Part shown: positions 17,224 to 27,452 of the stretch, piece after piece
How the letters are laid out: each line of letters starts with the position of its first letter
Position numbering within the stretch: position 1 is the stretch's first letter
Source: Streptomyces canus
GTDB taxonomy: Bacteria; Actinomycetota; Actinomycetes; Streptomycetales; Streptomycetaceae
DNA: 64,000 nt
Reading direction: 5' to 3'
Assembly (NCBI RefSeq): GCF_030816965.1
Contig: NZ_JAUSYQ010000002.1
Location: 9,104,001-9,168,000, forward strand
Notes under the pieces: generated by a model
What the model was told of the DNA's origin: nothing
The model's input: only the letters and a program-made list of their open reading frames with translations
The model's database searches: none
Made by a program: the position numbers and the translations under genes

Positions 17224-18009
17224 TCAGGGCCTGACCAGCAGCCGGAAGTCAAAGGTGTACCGCGACGCCCGGTAGATGTGGGTGCCGTACTCGACCGGGC
17301 GGCCGGTGTCGTCGTAGGCCGTGCGTTGCATGGTCAGGACCGCCGCGCCCGCCTGTTCGTCGAGGCGGGCGGCCTCCTCGGCGGTGGCGGAGCGGGCGCC
17401 GATGGTCTGGCGGGCGCTGTGCAGGGTGATGCCGGCGGTGCGCAGCATGCGGTAGAGGCCGGTGGTCTCCAAGCGGTCGCTGTCGAGGTGGAGGAGGCCG
17501 GTGGGCAGGTAGTTGCAGAGGAGGGCCACGGGCTGGCCGTGGGTCAGGCGCAGGCGCTCGAGCGCCGTGACCTCGCTGCCCTCCGGGACGGACAGCGCGG
17601 CCGCCACGTCGGCGGACACCGGCACGGTCTCGTTGCGCACGACCCGCGTCGCCGGACCCTGCCCGGCCGCCTCCAGGTCGTCGTAGAGGCTGCTGAGCTC
17701 CAGGGGGCGCTTGACCTGGCTGTGCACCACCTGCGTGCCCACCCCGCGCCGGCGGACCAGCAGGCCCTTCTCCACCAGGGTCTGGATGGCCTGGCGGACG
17801 GTCGGGCGGGACAGGCCGAGGCGGATCGAGAGGTCGATCTCGTTGCCCAGGAGGTTTCCCGGGGCGAGCGCCCCGTGCTCGATCGCCTCCTCCAGCTGCC
17901 GGGCGAGCTGGTAGTACAGCGGCACCGGACTGCCCCGGTCCAGGGCGAAGTCCAGGGAGTCGAGCGCGGGGGCGGTCGCAGCACGTGACGTGTCGCGGGG
18001 CTTCGCCAT
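17224..18009 (-). CDS. GntR-family regulator, HutC/UTRA type, of the inositol genes
   Basis: 261 residues. The N-terminal winged helix includes PLYYQLARQLEEAIEHGAL and LSRPTVRQAIQTLVEKGLL; the C-terminal UTRA effector domain follows (from about residue 105, ending YTFDFRLLVRP). HutC-type GntR repressors bind sugar, sugar acid or amino acid ligands. ATG 18007-18009 is preceded by GAGGGAGGTACCCCC. It lies 35 bp downstream of iolD on the same strand, so it is probably co-transcribed with iolC and iolD and likely controls them; a pathway intermediate would be the expected inducer. That link is an inference from position. Confidence 0.9.
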   Translation of the reverse strand: MAKPRDTSRAATAPALDSLDFALDRGSPVPLYYQLARQLEEAIEHGALAPGNLLGNEIDLSIRLGLSRPTVRQAIQTLVEKGLLVRRRGVGTQVVHSQVKRPLELSSLYDDLEAAGQGPATRVVRNETVPVSADVAAALSVPEGSEVTALERLRLTHGQPVALLCNYLPTGLLHLDSDRLETTGLYRMLRTAGITLHSARQTIGARSATAEEAARLDEQAGAAVLTMQRTAYDDTGRPVEYGTHIYRASRYTFDFRLLVRP

Positions 18010-18044
18010 GGGGGTACCTCCCTCAAAGGGTCGGGGGCGGGCCA

Positions 18045-19919
18045 TCAGAGGTGGGTGCGGCGCGCGGCTGCCTGACGGTCGTACTCCGTCCTCGCCTCCA
18101 CGGCGGCCTCGCGCGACGCCGTCTCCGCCACCGGCACGTCCCACCAGGCCGCTGCCGGGGGAGCGGTCGGGGTCGCGGTGTCCGTCTCGACGTAGACGCA
18201 GGTCGGCCGGTCCGAGGCGCGGGCCGTGGCCAGGGCCTCGCGCAGCTCCCGTACGGTCTTGGCGCGCACCACGTCCATGCCGAGGCTCGCCGCGTTGGCG
18301 GCCAGGTCGACCGGGAGCGGGGCCCCGCTGAAGGTGCCGTCGGCCGCCCGGTAGCGGTAGGCGGTGCCGAACCGCTCGCCGCCCACCGACTCCGACAGGC
18401 CGCCGATCGAGGCGTAGCCGTGGTTCTGGATGAGGACGAGGTTGATCGGCAGGCCCTCCTGGACGGCGGTGACGAGTTCCGTCGGCATCATCAGGTAGGT
18501 GCCGTCGCCGACCAGCGCCCACACCGGGGTGTCCGGGGTCGCCTGCTGGACGCCGATCGCGGCCGGGATCTCGTAGCCCATGCAGGAGTAGCCGTACTCC
18601 AGGTGGTACTGGCGGGGGCTGCGGGTCCGCCACAGTTTGTGCAGGTCGCCGGGGAGCGAGCCGGCCGCGTTGATCACCACGTCCTCGTCGCCGACGACCG
18701 CGTCCAGCGCGCCCAGCAGCTGGGTCTGGGTCGGGACCGCGTTCTCGTCCGCAGCGTCGAAGGCCCGGGTCACGACTCGCTCCCAGCGCTCCTTGCCCGC
18801 CCCGTACTCGGCTTCGTAGGCCGCGTTCACGCGGTGGCTCTCCAGCGCCGACGTGAGCGCCTCCAGACCCGCTCGCGCATCGCACACGACCGTCCGCGCG
18901 GCCAGCTTGTGGGCGTCGAAGGAGGTGATGTTCAGGTTGAGGAAACGGACGTCCGGGTTCTGGAAGAGGGTGCCGGAGGCGGTGGTGAAGTCGGAGTAGC
19001 GCGTGCCCACACCGATGACCAGGTCCGCGGTGCGTGCGAGGTCGTCGGCGACCGCCGTACCGGTGTGGCCGATGCCGCCCAGGTCGGCGGGGTGGTCGTG
19101 GCGCAGGGAGCCCTTGCCCGCCTGCGTGGACGTGACGGGGATGCCGGTGGCGTCCGCGAAGGCCTTCAACGCCTCCTCGGCCTCGCTGTGGTGGACCCCT
19201 CCGCCCGCCACGATCAGCGGGCGCGCGGCCCCCAGGATGGCCCGCACCGCCTCCGCCAGCTCCACCGGGTCGGGCGCGGGACGCCGTACCCGCCACACCC
19301 GCTCGGCGAAGAACTCCTCGGGCCAGTCGTACGCCTCCGCCTGCACGTCCTGGGGGAGGGCGAGGGTGACCGCGCCGGTCTCGGCCGGGTCGGCGAGGAC
19401 CCGCATGGCCTGGAGGGCGGAGGGGATCAGGGCCTCGGGGCGGTGGATGCGGTCGAAGTAGCGGGACACCGGGCGCAGGGTGTCGTTCACCGACACGTCC
19501 GCCTCCGTCGGATGCTCCAGCTGCTGCAGGAGCGGGTCGGCGGCGCGGGTGGCGAAGTAGTCGCCGGGCAGGAGCAGGACCGGGAGGCGGTTGATCGTCG
19601 CCAGGGCCGCGCCGGTGACCAGGTTCGTGGCGCCCGGGCCGATCGACGTCGTGACCGCCTGGGCCGACAGGCGGTTCAGCTGACGGGCGTGGCCCACGGC
19701 CGCGTGGACCATCGCCTGCTCGTTGCGGCCCTGGTGGAACGGCATCGCGTCCTCACCCGCCTCCAGGAGGGCCTGCCCGATGCCGGCCACGTTGCCGTGG
19801 CCGAAGATGCCCCAGGTCCCGGCGATCAGCCGGTGCCGTACGCCGTCCCGCTCCGTGTACTGGACGGAGAGGAACCGCACGAGGGCTTGCGCGACGGTCA
19901 GGCGGGTGGTGCTGCTCAT
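18045..19919 (-). CDS. iolD: 3D-(3,5/4)-trihydroxycyclohexane-1,2-dione acylhydrolase
   Basis: 624 residues, a ThDP-dependent enzyme of the acetolactate-synthase fold. It opens the inositol-derived ring, converting the trihydroxycyclohexane-1,2-dione to 5-deoxyglucuronate, the ring-opening step of myo-inositol catabolism. The N-terminal domain has TWGIFGHGNVAGIGQAL and MPFHQGRNEQAMVHAA (catalytic Glu region). The C-terminal ThDP-binding motif runs from ALVGDGTYLMM to LVLIQNHGYASIGG. ATG 19917-19919. It is downstream of iolC (215 bp) and upstream of the GntR gene. iolB, often adjacent, is not present here. Confidence 0.95.
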   Translation of the reverse strand: MSSTTRLTVAQALVRFLSVQYTERDGVRHRLIAGTWGIFGHGNVAGIGQALLEAGEDAMPFHQGRNEQAMVHAAVGHARQLNRLSAQAVTTSIGPGATNLVTGAALATINRLPVLLLPGDYFATRAADPLLQQLEHPTEADVSVNDTLRPVSRYFDRIHRPEALIPSALQAMRVLADPAETGAVTLALPQDVQAEAYDWPEEFFAERVWRVRRPAPDPVELAEAVRAILGAARPLIVAGGGVHHSEAEEALKAFADATGIPVTSTQAGKGSLRHDHPADLGGIGHTGTAVADDLARTADLVIGVGTRYSDFTTASGTLFQNPDVRFLNLNITSFDAHKLAARTVVCDARAGLEALTSALESHRVNAAYEAEYGAGKERWERVVTRAFDAADENAVPTQTQLLGALDAVVGDEDVVINAAGSLPGDLHKLWRTRSPRQYHLEYGYSCMGYEIPAAIGVQQATPDTPVWALVGDGTYLMMPTELVTAVQEGLPINLVLIQNHGYASIGGLSESVGGERFGTAYRYRAADGTFSGAPLPVDLAANAASLGMDVVRAKTVRELREALATARASDRPTCVYVETDTATPTAPPAAAWWDVPVAETASREAAVEARTEYDRQAAARRTHL

Positions 19920-20134
19920 CAGGACTTCTCCGGTGCCGTGTAGAGGGGAGGCGGGGGTCGGCGGGCTGGTCCGGGTGGGCGCGGATCAGCCGGGCCCGCG
20001 GCGACGTCGAGGTGGTACGGGGAGTGGCTGGGCACGGCCACGGGCGGGAGCCCGGAACCGCCCGCCGCCGGGTGCTGGGACTGTCGTACGGCAATATCGT
20101 GGCCCGTACGCCAAGCCGCCGTCGGGCGGGCCGG

Positions 20135-21112
20135 TCACGGCGCGACGCCGTTCAGGAGACTGTCGATCTCGGCCTGCGTCGGCATCGCGGAGGAGCAGGC
20201 GAGGCGGGCGGCGACATGCGCGCCGGCCGCGTTGGCGTACCGGACGGTCCGCTCCAGCTCCCAGCCGGACAGCAGCCCGTGGCACAGCGAGCCGCCGAAC
20301 GCGTCGCCGGCGCCGAGGCCGTTGACGACCTCGACCGGGACCGGCGGGACCTCGGCCGTGGTGCCGTCGCGGTGCACGGCGAGGACGCCCTTCGGGCCCT
20401 GCTTCACCACGGCGAGCTCCACACCGGCCGCCAGCAGGGCCTCGGCGCACGCCCGGGGTTCACGCTCCCCGGTGGCGATCTCGCACTCGTCGAGGTTGCC
20501 GACCGCGACGGTCGCGTGCCGCAGGGCCTCGGCGTAGTACGGGCGGGCTTCTTCGGGGTCCGCCCAGGCCGTGTCACTCCACAGGTCGGGCCGCCAGTCG
20601 AGGTCGAAGACCGTGGCGCCCGCCCTGTCGCGGCACTTCAGGGCGGCGAGCGTGGCCGAGCGGCTCGGCTCCTCGCTCAGACCCGTGCCGGTGATCCAGA
20701 AGATCCGGGCCGCGCGGATGGCGAAGTAGTCGAGCTCGTCGGTGTGTATCTCCAGGTCGGGAGCCTTGGGGCGGCGGTAGAAGTACAGCGGGAAGTCGTC
20801 CGGCGGGAAGATCTCGCAGAAGGTGACCGGGGTCGGGTAGGCCGCCACAGGAGTCACCCAGCGGTTGTCGACGCCGAACTCCGTGAGGGTCTGGTGGAGG
20901 TACGTGCCGAAGGGGTCCCCTCCGGTACGGGTGATGACCGCGGTGGAGCAGCCGAGCCGGGACGCGGCGACCGCGACGTTGGCGGCCGATCCTCCGAGGA
21001 ACTTGCCGAAGGTCTTGACCTGCGCCAGAGGGACCCCTGACTGCTGCGGGTAGAGATCAACTCCGATACGGCCCATACTGATCACGTCGAACTGCTGGAC
21101 TGGCTCGACCAT
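20135..21112 (-). CDS. iolC: 5-dehydro-2-deoxygluconokinase
   Basis: 325 residues, PfkB/ribokinase family. It starts MVEPVQQFDVISMGRIGVDL, an IolC-type N-terminus; GGSAANVAVAASRLG is the first PfkB signature; NGLGAGDAFGG carries the catalytic Asp and anion hole. It phosphorylates 2-deoxy-5-keto-gluconate with ATP in inositol breakdown. First gene of the minus-strand iolC-iolD-gntR group, divergent from the ABC transporter operon across about 290 bp with mirrored -35 boxes. Confidence 0.93.
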   Translation of the reverse strand: MVEPVQQFDVISMGRIGVDLYPQQSGVPLAQVKTFGKFLGGSAANVAVAASRLGCSTAVITRTGGDPFGTYLHQTLTEFGVDNRWVTPVAAYPTPVTFCEIFPPDDFPLYFYRRPKAPDLEIHTDELDYFAIRAARIFWITGTGLSEEPSRSATLAALKCRDRAGATVFDLDWRPDLWSDTAWADPEEARPYYAEALRHATVAVGNLDECEIATGEREPRACAEALLAAGVELAVVKQGPKGVLAVHRDGTTAEVPPVPVEVVNGLGAGDAFGGSLCHGLLSGWELERTVRYANAAGAHVAARLACSSAMPTQAEIDSLLNGVAP

Positions 21113-21195
21113 GCGCGACGCTCCTCGATCCGACCTGGGGACGTACGGGCCCTACAGGCCCGTTGCTTCCCCAGGTGTAGGACTCGAAGGGTGAC

Positions 21196-21263
21196 GCTGT
21201 CAATAGTTTGTACTTACATTCGGACCTGCTTGTGAAATGATGTCTTAACAAAGTATTGACAGC
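21196..21263. promoter_or_regulatory. Divergent promoter region between iolC and the ABC transporter operon
   Basis: An AT-rich patch in otherwise GC-rich DNA. GCTGTCAATA (21196-21205) and its exact inverse TATTGACAGC (21254-21263) face each other; each holds a TTGACA -35 sequence, on opposite strands. Between them lie TTTGTACTTACATT and TGTCTTAACAAAGT, possible operator half sites. The likely binder is the GntR regulator at 17224-18009, but this is inferred only. Confidence 0.55.
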
Positions 21264-21405
21264 GGGCGCGCTCGGGGATTGGATTCCGTCCCAACGCAAC
21301 CGCCGTGATGTCGCGGCACCAGACCCGGAACTCCCGAGGTCCCGGGCCATGAATCCCACCCCCTTCCCGACGTTCTCCCCGTCGCACAGTGAGGTGCAAG
21401 GAAAG

Positions 21406-22425
21406 ATGGACCGCTCTTCTCTCTCCCGTTCGCGGAGATTCGCTCCCGCCGTGGCCCTGGCTGCGGCCGCGGCCCTGACGCTCGCCGGCTGCTCCAGCAG
21501 CTCGGGCGGCAAGAAGTCCGAGGAGAGCGCGGACGGCGCCTCCGCGGGCAAGGCCACCACCCCCCGGATGACCATCGCGCTGGTGACGCACCAGTCGCCC
21601 GGCGACACCTTCTGGGACATCGTCCGCAAGGGCGCCCAGGCCGCCGCCGCCAAGGACAACGTCGACCTGGTCTACTCGGCCGACCCGAGCGCGGCCAACC
21701 AGGCCACCCTGGTCCAGAACGCCATCGACAAGAAGGTCGACGGCATCGCGATCACCCTTGCCAAGCCGGACGCCCTCAAGGACGTCGTGGCCAAGGCGAA
21801 GAAGGCCGGCATACCCGTCGTCGGCCTCAACTCCGGTGTCAGCGACTGGCAGAAGCTCGGCCTGATGGAGTTCTTCGGCCAGGACGAGTCCGTGGCCGGC
21901 GAGGCACTCGGCAAGCGGCTGAACGAGGCCGGCGCCAAGAACGCCGTCTGTGTCATCCAGGAGCAGGGCAACATCGGCCTGACCCAGCGCTGCGACGGTG
22001 TGAAGAAGACCTTCACCGGCAAGCTGCAGACGCTGAACGTCAACGGCACCGACATGCCGTCCGTGAAGTCGACGATCACTGCCAAGCTCACGCAGGACAA
22101 GTCCATCGACTACGTCGTCACGCTCGGTGCGCCCTTCGCGCTGACCGCGGTGCAGTCGGCGTCCGACGCGGGCAGCAAGGCCAAGATCGCCACGTTCGAC
22201 CTCAACAAGGACCTGACGGGCGCCATCAGCAAGGGCACCATCGAGTTCGCCGTCGACCAGCAGCCCTACCTCCAGGGCTACCTGGCGATCGACTCGCTGT
22301 GGCTCTACAAGAACAACGGCAACTACATGGGCGGTGGCGAGCAGCCGGTGCTGACCGGCCCGGCCTTCGTCGACAAGTCCAACGTCGACGCGGTGGCCGC
22401 GTTCGCCGCGAAGGGCACCAGGTGA
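21406..22425 (+). CDS. Sugar ABC transporter substrate-binding lipoprotein (CUT2/RbsB type)
   Basis: 339 residues. The signal peptide ends in lipobox LAGC, so the mature protein is anchored to the outer face of the membrane by its N-terminal Cys. The mature domain is a periplasmic-binding-protein type 1 fold (MTIALVTHQSPGDTFWDIVRKG, DGIAITLAKPDALKDVV, ATFDLNKDLTGAI). ATG 21406 follows AAGGAAAG; longer in-frame readings upstream lack a signal. It is the first gene of a five-gene operon with permease, ATPase, IolE-like and Gfo/Idh genes, so the ligand is probably an inositol or related cyclitol. Confidence 0.92.
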   Translation: MDRSSLSRSRRFAPAVALAAAAALTLAGCSSSSGGKKSEESADGASAGKATTPRMTIALVTHQSPGDTFWDIVRKGAQAAAAKDNVDLVYSADPSAANQATLVQNAIDKKVDGIAITLAKPDALKDVVAKAKKAGIPVVGLNSGVSDWQKLGLMEFFGQDESVAGEALGKRLNEAGAKNAVCVIQEQGNIGLTQRCDGVKKTFTGKLQTLNVNGTDMPSVKSTITAKLTQDKSIDYVVTLGAPFALTAVQSASDAGSKAKIATFDLNKDLTGAISKGTIEFAVDQQPYLQGYLAIDSLWLYKNNGNYMGGGEQPVLTGPAFVDKSNVDAVAAFAAKGTR

Positions 22426-23504
22426 TGGGTATGACCCAGCATGCCGAGCCGGCGGTGTCGTCACCGCCGGCCTCCGGCCCGGGCAAGGTGAAGGACGGCC
22501 GGACCGCGGAACGACCGCTCGCGCTGCGCGTGTTGGCGCGTCCCGAGGTCGGTGTGTTCCTGGGTGCGGTGGCGGTGTGGGTGTTCTTCCTGATCGCCGC
22601 TCCGCCGGTGCGGGACGGCAGTTCGATGGCGAACATCCTGTACCAGTCGTCGACGATCGGGATCATGGCGTTGCCGGTGGCGCTGCTGATGATCGGCGGG
22701 GAGTTCGACCTGTCGGCGGGTGTCGCGGTGATCACGTCGGCGCTGACCGCGAGCATGTTCGCCTTCCAGCTGACGTTGAACGTGTGGGCGGGCGTCGTGG
22801 TGGCGCTGCTGGTGTCGCTGGCGATCGGGTTCCTCAACGGCTGGCTGGTGGTCAGGACCGGCCTGCCCAGCTTCCTGATCACGCTCGGCACGTTCTTGAT
22901 CCTTCAGGGCGTCAACCTGGCCGTGACCAAGTTGGTGACCGGCAATGTGGCCACCGACGACATCAGCACCATGGACGGCTTCGACCAGGCCAAGAAGGTC
23001 TTCGCGAGTTCTTTCGAGGTCGGCGGCGTCCAGGTCAAGATCACGATTGTGTACTGGCTGGTGTTCGCCGCGATCGCCACCTGGGTGCTGCTGCGCACCC
23101 GGTACGGCAACTGGACCTTCGCGGTGGGCGGCAACAAGGACTCCGCCCGGGCGGTGGGCGTGCCGGTCACCTTCACGAAGATCAGCCTGTTCATGCTGGT
23201 CGGCTTCGCCGCCTGGTTCGTCGGCATGCACAACCTGTTCTCCTTCAACACCGTGCAGTCCGGCGAGGGCGTCGGCCAGGAACTGATCTACATCTCCGCG
23301 GCGGTCATCGGCGGCTGTCTGCTGACCGGCGGCGCGGGCTCGGCGATCGGTCCGGTCTTCGGCGCGTTCATGTTCGGCATGGTCCAGCAGGGCATCGTCT
23401 ACGCCAACTGGAACCCGGACTGGTTCAAGGCCTTCCTCGGCGTGATGCTGCTCGGCGCCGTCCTGATCAATCTGTGGGTCAGCCGCACCGCGACCCGGAG
23501 GTAA
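22425..23504 (+). CDS. Sugar ABC transporter permease (CUT2/RbsC type)
   Basis: 359 residues with eight to ten membrane segments, BPD_transp_2 family. Typical motifs are [33 protein letters not shown] and the conserved loop [16 protein letters not shown] 22425 overlaps the TGA of the binding-protein gene by one base, indicating translational coupling. It forms the membrane channel for the importer encoded by its neighbours; the ATPase starts 7 nt after its stop. Confidence 0.92.
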   Translation: MGMTQHAEPAVSSPPASGPGKVKDGRTAERPLALRVLARPEVGVFLGAVAVWVFFLIAAPPVRDGSSMANILYQSSTIGIMALPVALLMIGGEFDLSAGVAVITSALTASMFAFQLTLNVWAGVVVALLVSLAIGFLNGWLVVRTGLPSFLITLGTFLILQGVNLAVTKLVTGNVATDDISTMDGFDQAKKVFASSFEVGGVQVKITIVYWLVFAAIATWVLLRTRYGNWTFAVGGNKDSARAVGVPVTFTKISLFMLVGFAAWFVGMHNLFSFNTVQSGEGVGQELIYISAAVIGGCLLTGGAGSAIGPVFGAFMFGMVQQGIVYANWNPDWFKAFLGVMLLGAVLINLWVSRTATRR

Positions 23505-23511
23505 CTGCGCT

Positions 23512-24429
23512 ATGACCACTGAAGAGACCGGCACGCACGGCGCGATTCTCGCCGACGCCCCCGACACCTCGGGCGCGGACGGAGTGATCGTCGAACTGCG
23601 CAACGCCGGCAAGGCGTACGGCAACGTCCGCGCCCTGCACGGAGTCAGCCTGAAGGTGCACCCCAGCCAGGTCACCTGTGTGCTGGGCGACAACGGCGCC
23701 GGCAAGTCCACCCTCATCAAAATCATCTCCGGCCTGCACCAGCACACCGAGGGCGAGTTCCTCGTCGACAACACCCCGGTGCGCTTCTCCACCCCGCGCG
23801 AGGCCCTCGACAAGGGCATCGCCACCGTCTACCAGGACCTCGCCGTGGTCCCCCTGATGCCGGTATGGCGCAACTTCTTCCTCGGCTCCGAGATGACCAA
23901 GGGCCCCTGGCCCGTGCGTCGCCTCGACATCGAGAGGATGAAACAGACCGCCGACCACGAGCTGCGCCAGATGGGCATCATCCTGGACGACCTCGAACAG
24001 CCCATCGGCACCCTCTCCGGCGGCCAGCGCCAGTGCGTGGCCATCGCCCGCGCCGTGTACTTCGGCGCCCGCGTCCTGATCCTGGACGAGCCCACCGCCG
24101 CGCTGGGTGTGAAGCAGTCCGGTGTGGTGCTCAAGTACGTGGCCGCGGCGCGGGACCGGGGTCTCGGGGTCATCTTCATCACCCACAACCCGCACCACGC
24201 CTACATGGTCGGCGACCACTTCAGCGTGCTGCGCCTGGGCACCATGGAACTGTCCGCCTCCCGCGATCAGATCACCCTGGAGGAGCTGACCAACCACATG
24301 GCCGGTGGCGCCGAACTCGCCGCCCTCAAGCACGAGTTGAGCCAGGTCCGCGGCGTCGACACCGAAGCACTCCCCGAGGAGCAGGACCTCACCGCACCCG
24401 TGGCCGCCACCGGCGAGGGGAAGTCCTGA
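23512..24429 (+). CDS. Sugar ABC transporter ATPase, single-domain (FrcA-like)
   Basis: 305 residues with one nucleotide-binding domain: Walker [11 protein letters not shown]-loop in [10 protein letters not shown], signature LSGGQRQ, Walker [13 protein letters not shown], switch His in [12 protein letters not shown]2 importers more often have two fused ATPase domains (about 500 residues, RbsA type); this one has a single domain and probably works as a homodimer, like FrcA-type proteins. The C-terminal 40 residues are a charged tail. It sits between the permease and the IolE-like gene, with 1-7 nt spacing. Confidence 0.9.
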   Translation: MTTEETGTHGAILADAPDTSGADGVIVELRNAGKAYGNVRALHGVSLKVHPSQVTCVLGDNGAGKSTLIKIISGLHQHTEGEFLVDNTPVRFSTPREALDKGIATVYQDLAVVPLMPVWRNFFLGSEMTKGPWPVRRLDIERMKQTADHELRQMGIILDDLEQPIGTLSGGQRQCVAIARAVYFGARVLILDEPTAALGVKQSGVVLKYVAAARDRGLGVIFITHNPHHAYMVGDHFSVLRLGTMELSASRDQITLEELTNHMAGGAELAALKHELSQVRGVDTEALPEEQDLTAPVAATGEGKS

Positions 24430-24430
24430 G

Positions 24431-25333
24431 ATGGCGGCCCCACTCGACCGTATCCGCGTCGGCTCGGCCCCGGACTCCTGGGGCGTCTGGTTCCCCGACG
24501 ACCCGGTGCAGGTGCCGTGGGAACGCTTCCTGGACGAGGTCGCCGAGGCGGGCTACTCCTGGATCGAGCTGGGGCCGTACGGCTATCTGCCGACCGACCC
24601 GGCCCGGCTGACCGACGAGATCGCCCGGCGCGACCTCAGGGTCTCGGCGGGCACGGTCTTCACCGGGCTGCACCGCGGCCCCTCGGTCTGGGAGTCGACC
24701 TGGGAGCACGTCAGCCAGGTCGCCGCGCTCACCCAGGCCATGGGGGCCGGGCATCTCGTCGTCATCCCGTCCTTCTGGCGCGACGACAAGACCGCCGAGA
24801 TCCTCGAGCCACCGGAGCTGACCCACGAGCAGTGGGCACACCTGACCAAGGGCATGGAACGGCTCGGCCACGAGGTGAAGGAGGCGTACGGCCTGGACAT
24901 CGTCGTCCACCCGCACGCCGACACCCACCTCGACACCGAGGACCACGTCGAGCACTTCCTGGACTCGACGGACTCCGAACTCGTCAACCTCTGCCTGGAC
25001 ACCGGGCACTACGCCTACTGCGGCGGCGACAGCGTCAAGCTCATCGAGACCTACGGCGAGCGCATCGGCTATCTCCACCTCAAGCAGGTCGACCCGGAGA
25101 TCCTCGCGGACGTCGTCACGAACGAGGTGCCGTTCGGCCCGGCCGTCCAGCGCGGAGTGATGTGCGAACCGCCGTCCGGTGTACCCGAGTTGGAGCCCGT
25201 CCTGGTGGCAGCGCAGAAGCTCGGCGTGGAGCTGTTCGCCATCGTCGAGCAGGACATGTACCCGTGCGAGCCGGACAAGCCGCTGCCGATCGCGGTGCGC
25301 ACCCGTAAGTTCCTGAGGTCCTGCGGCGCCTGA
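24431..25333 (+). CDS. Sugar phosphate isomerase/epimerase family protein (IolE/IolI-like)
   Basis: 300 residues, an AP-endonuclease-2 (xylose-isomerase-like) TIM barrel. It begins with [14 protein letters not shown], close to the start of inosose dehydratase IolE; metal-binding positions appear in [25 protein letters not shown] (Asp/His) and YLHLKQVD. IolE dehydrates 2-keto-myo-inositol and IolI isomerises inososes; sequence alone does not decide which. It lies one base after the ATPase stop and four bases before a Gfo/Idh dehydrogenase, so import, oxidation and the next step share one transcript. Confidence 0.82.
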   Translation: MAAPLDRIRVGSAPDSWGVWFPDDPVQVPWERFLDEVAEAGYSWIELGPYGYLPTDPARLTDEIARRDLRVSAGTVFTGLHRGPSVWESTWEHVSQVAALTQAMGAGHLVVIPSFWRDDKTAEILEPPELTHEQWAHLTKGMERLGHEVKEAYGLDIVVHPHADTHLDTEDHVEHFLDSTDSELVNLCLDTGHYAYCGGDSVKLIETYGERIGYLHLKQVDPEILADVVTNEVPFGPAVQRGVMCEPPSGVPELEPVLVAAQKLGVELFAIVEQDMYPCEPDKPLPIAVRTRKFLRSCGA

Positions 25334-25337
25334 AGGG

Positions 25338-26363
25338 ATGACCATGACCGAGCGAGCCACCCTGGGCGTCGCCGTCATCGGCACCGGCAAGATGGGCGCC
25401 GACCACGTCCGCCGTATCCATGAGGTCGTCAGCGGCGCCCGGGTGAGTGCCGTCGTGGACGTCGACACGGAACGCGCCAAGCAGATCGCCGCCCGCGTCG
25501 ACGGCTGCACCGCCCACACCGACCCGGCCTCCGCGATGGCGGCGGCCGATGTCGACGCCGTCCTGATCGCCTCGCCGGGCCCCGCCCACGAGGCGGCCCT
25601 CCTCCAGGCCTTCGAGCACGATCTGCCGGTGCTGTGCGAGAAGCCGCTCACCCCCGACGCGGCCTCCGCGCTGCGGGTCGTGGAGGCCGAGCAACGACTG
25701 GGCCGCAGACGGGCCCAGGTCGGCTTCATGCGGCGCTACGACACCGAGTACATGAAGCTCAAGTCACTGCTGGAGACGGGCCAGTTGGGGCGGCCGCTGA
25801 TGCTGCACAACCGGCACCGCAACGCCGCGAGCCCGCCCTTCTTCACCAGCTCCATGCTGATCAGCGACTCCGTGGCCCATGAGACCGACGTGACCCGCTG
25901 GCTGCTCGGGCACGAGATCACCGCGGTCACGGTGCTGCGCCCGACGCCGTCCGTGAACGCCCCCGACGACCTCCAGGACCCGCAGTTCGTCGTCTTCGAG
26001 ACCGACGGCGGCGCTCTCGCCGACGTCGAGATCTTCGTCAACTGCGGCTTCGGCTACCAGGTCCAGGCCGAGGCGGTCTGCGAACGCGGCACCGCCCGCA
26101 TCGGCGACGGCCACGCCATGGTCACCAACATGGCAGGACGCTGGGGCGGCACCATCGCCCAGGACTTCGTCGAACGCTTCGCCGACGCCTACGACCGTGA
26201 GGTCCAGGCCTGGGTCGACGCCACCCGCCGCGGCGAGGTCACCGGCCCCAGCGTGTGGGACGGCTACGCGGCGGCCGCGGTGTGCGAGGCGGGCGTGAGG
26301 TCGCTGAACGAGGGCGGCCGGACGACCGTGGAACTCGTGGAACGGCCCGCCCTGTACGGCTGA
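25338..26363 (+). CDS. Gfo/Idh/MocA oxidoreductase (inositol 2-dehydrogenase-like)
   Basis: 341 residues. The Rossmann fold starts [17 protein letters not shown]; the family EKP motif is in [15 protein letters not shown] (catalytic Lys), and [11 protein letters not shown] gives the catalytic His region of the C-terminal domain. NAD-dependent; members oxidise inositols, inososes or sugars. Last gene of the transporter operon. It is distinct from the IolG-like protein at 28635-29639, which suggests a different cyclitol isomer or a backup. Confidence 0.87.
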   Translation: MTMTERATLGVAVIGTGKMGADHVRRIHEVVSGARVSAVVDVDTERAKQIAARVDGCTAHTDPASAMAAADVDAVLIASPGPAHEAALLQAFEHDLPVLCEKPLTPDAASALRVVEAEQRLGRRRAQVGFMRRYDTEYMKLKSLLETGQLGRPLMLHNRHRNAASPPFFTSSMLISDSVAHETDVTRWLLGHEITAVTVLRPTPSVNAPDDLQDPQFVVFETDGGALADVEIFVNCGFGYQVQAEAVCERGTARIGDGHAMVTNMAGRWGGTIAQDFVERFADAYDREVQAWVDATRRGEVTGPSVWDGYAAAAVCEAGVRSLNEGGRTTVELVERPALYG

Positions 26364-26495
26364 CTTCGCGCCGTACAGGGGGAGTTCGGTGAAGTTCCCC
26401 CGTGCTCGCTACGGACCCGGTGAATCGCGGCATCGGTGTGACCCCCTGTGCGACCATGGCGCGGCTGTCCTCGGCGGGGCGGCGAGGGGGTGCGC

Positions 26496-27452
26496 ATGGG
26501 ACTCGTACGGATACTGCTGCCGTTGCCGCGCGCGGCGGCCAAATGGGCGCCGGAGAAGGGCGGACCGCTGCTGGGGGCCGCGCTGTCGTACTGCGTCACC
26601 CCTTCCTGGGCGGGGCTGCCGCCGCCGTCGCCCGCGCGACGGCTGGCCTGGGCCGAGGAGGCGGTCGAGGTCTACCGCGGGACGGCCGACACGGAGGGGC
26701 TGAGCCGTGCCCTGGCGCTGCGTGCCCACGCGTTGCTGCTGTCCGGCCGCTTCGAGGAGGCGTGCACGGCAGCGACCGCCGTACCGGGCGAGGCGCCCTG
26801 GGCGCTGGCCGCCTTCGTCGGGGACGTGCGGGCGCAGGCGCTCGCCGGCGTCGGCCGGACCGAGGAGGCCGTGTCGGTGGCACAGGCGTGCGTGGAGGCG
26901 TACCGCCACCTGTCCGCCCCCCACCGCAGGGCCCGGGCGCTCGGCAGCCTGCCCGGCGCGCTGCGGACATACGGGATGCTGCTCGCCGCGGTCGGCCGCA
27001 GCGAGGAGTCCGTGGCCGTCTACGAGGAGTGTGCCGCGCTCCTCGCCGCCATGTCGCTCCGGGAGCTGGCGCACGTCGAGCTGGTGCGTCCGCAGGTGCT
27101 CGCCGAACTGGTCGGTGTGCTGAGGGCGTTGGGGCGATACGGGGACGCGCTGGGCGTGGGCCCCGAGGCCCGGGAGGCGCTGCGGGGGCCCCTCGCGTGG
27201 GCCGTCCCCGAGATCGTTCTGCCGTTGCGGGTACGGCTCCTGGTCGATCTCGCCCGCTGCCACACCGCCACCGGGGACCCGGCCGAGGCCCGCGCCTGTG
27301 CCGTGGCGGCGGTGGCCGAGGCCCGCAAGCCGCACGGCGCGGGCGAGCTGACCTCGGCGCTGGACTGCCTGGCCGATGTACTCGGTGAACTGGGCCAGAC
27401 CGACAAGGAGTCGATCACCCGGCGTGAACTGGCCGAGCTGCGCGACAGCTAG
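26496..27452 (+). CDS. Tetratricopeptide-repeat-like protein of unknown function
   Basis: 318 residues, rich in Ala/Leu/Arg. It is built of paired helices of TPR type, for example SRALALRAHALLLSGRFEEA, and later AVAEARKPHGAGELTSALDC. A short hydrophobic N-terminus (MGLVRILLPLPRAAAKWAP) does not look like a clear signal peptide. ATG 26496 follows GAGGGGGTGCGC. Probably a protein-protein interaction scaffold; no partner is apparent. It overlaps the convergent Gfo/Idh gene by 4 nt. Confidence 0.7.
   Translation: MGLVRILLPLPRAAAKWAPEKGGPLLGAALSYCVTPSWAGLPPPSPARRLAWAEEAVEVYRGTADTEGLSRALALRAHALLLSGRFEEACTAATAVPGEAPWALAAFVGDVRAQALAGVGRTEEAVSVAQACVEAYRHLSAPHRRARALGSLPGALRTYGMLLAAVGRSEESVAVYEECAALLAAMSLRELAHVELVRPQVLAELVGVLRALGRYGDALGVGPEAREALRGPLAWAVPEIVLPLRVRLLVDLARCHTATGDPAEARACAVAAVAEARKPHGAGELTSALDCLADVLGELGQTDKESITRRELAELRDS

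Noticed and set aside
17985..19943. 652-codon plus-strand frame over iolD
   Set aside because: Antisense shadow of the clearly recognised iolD.
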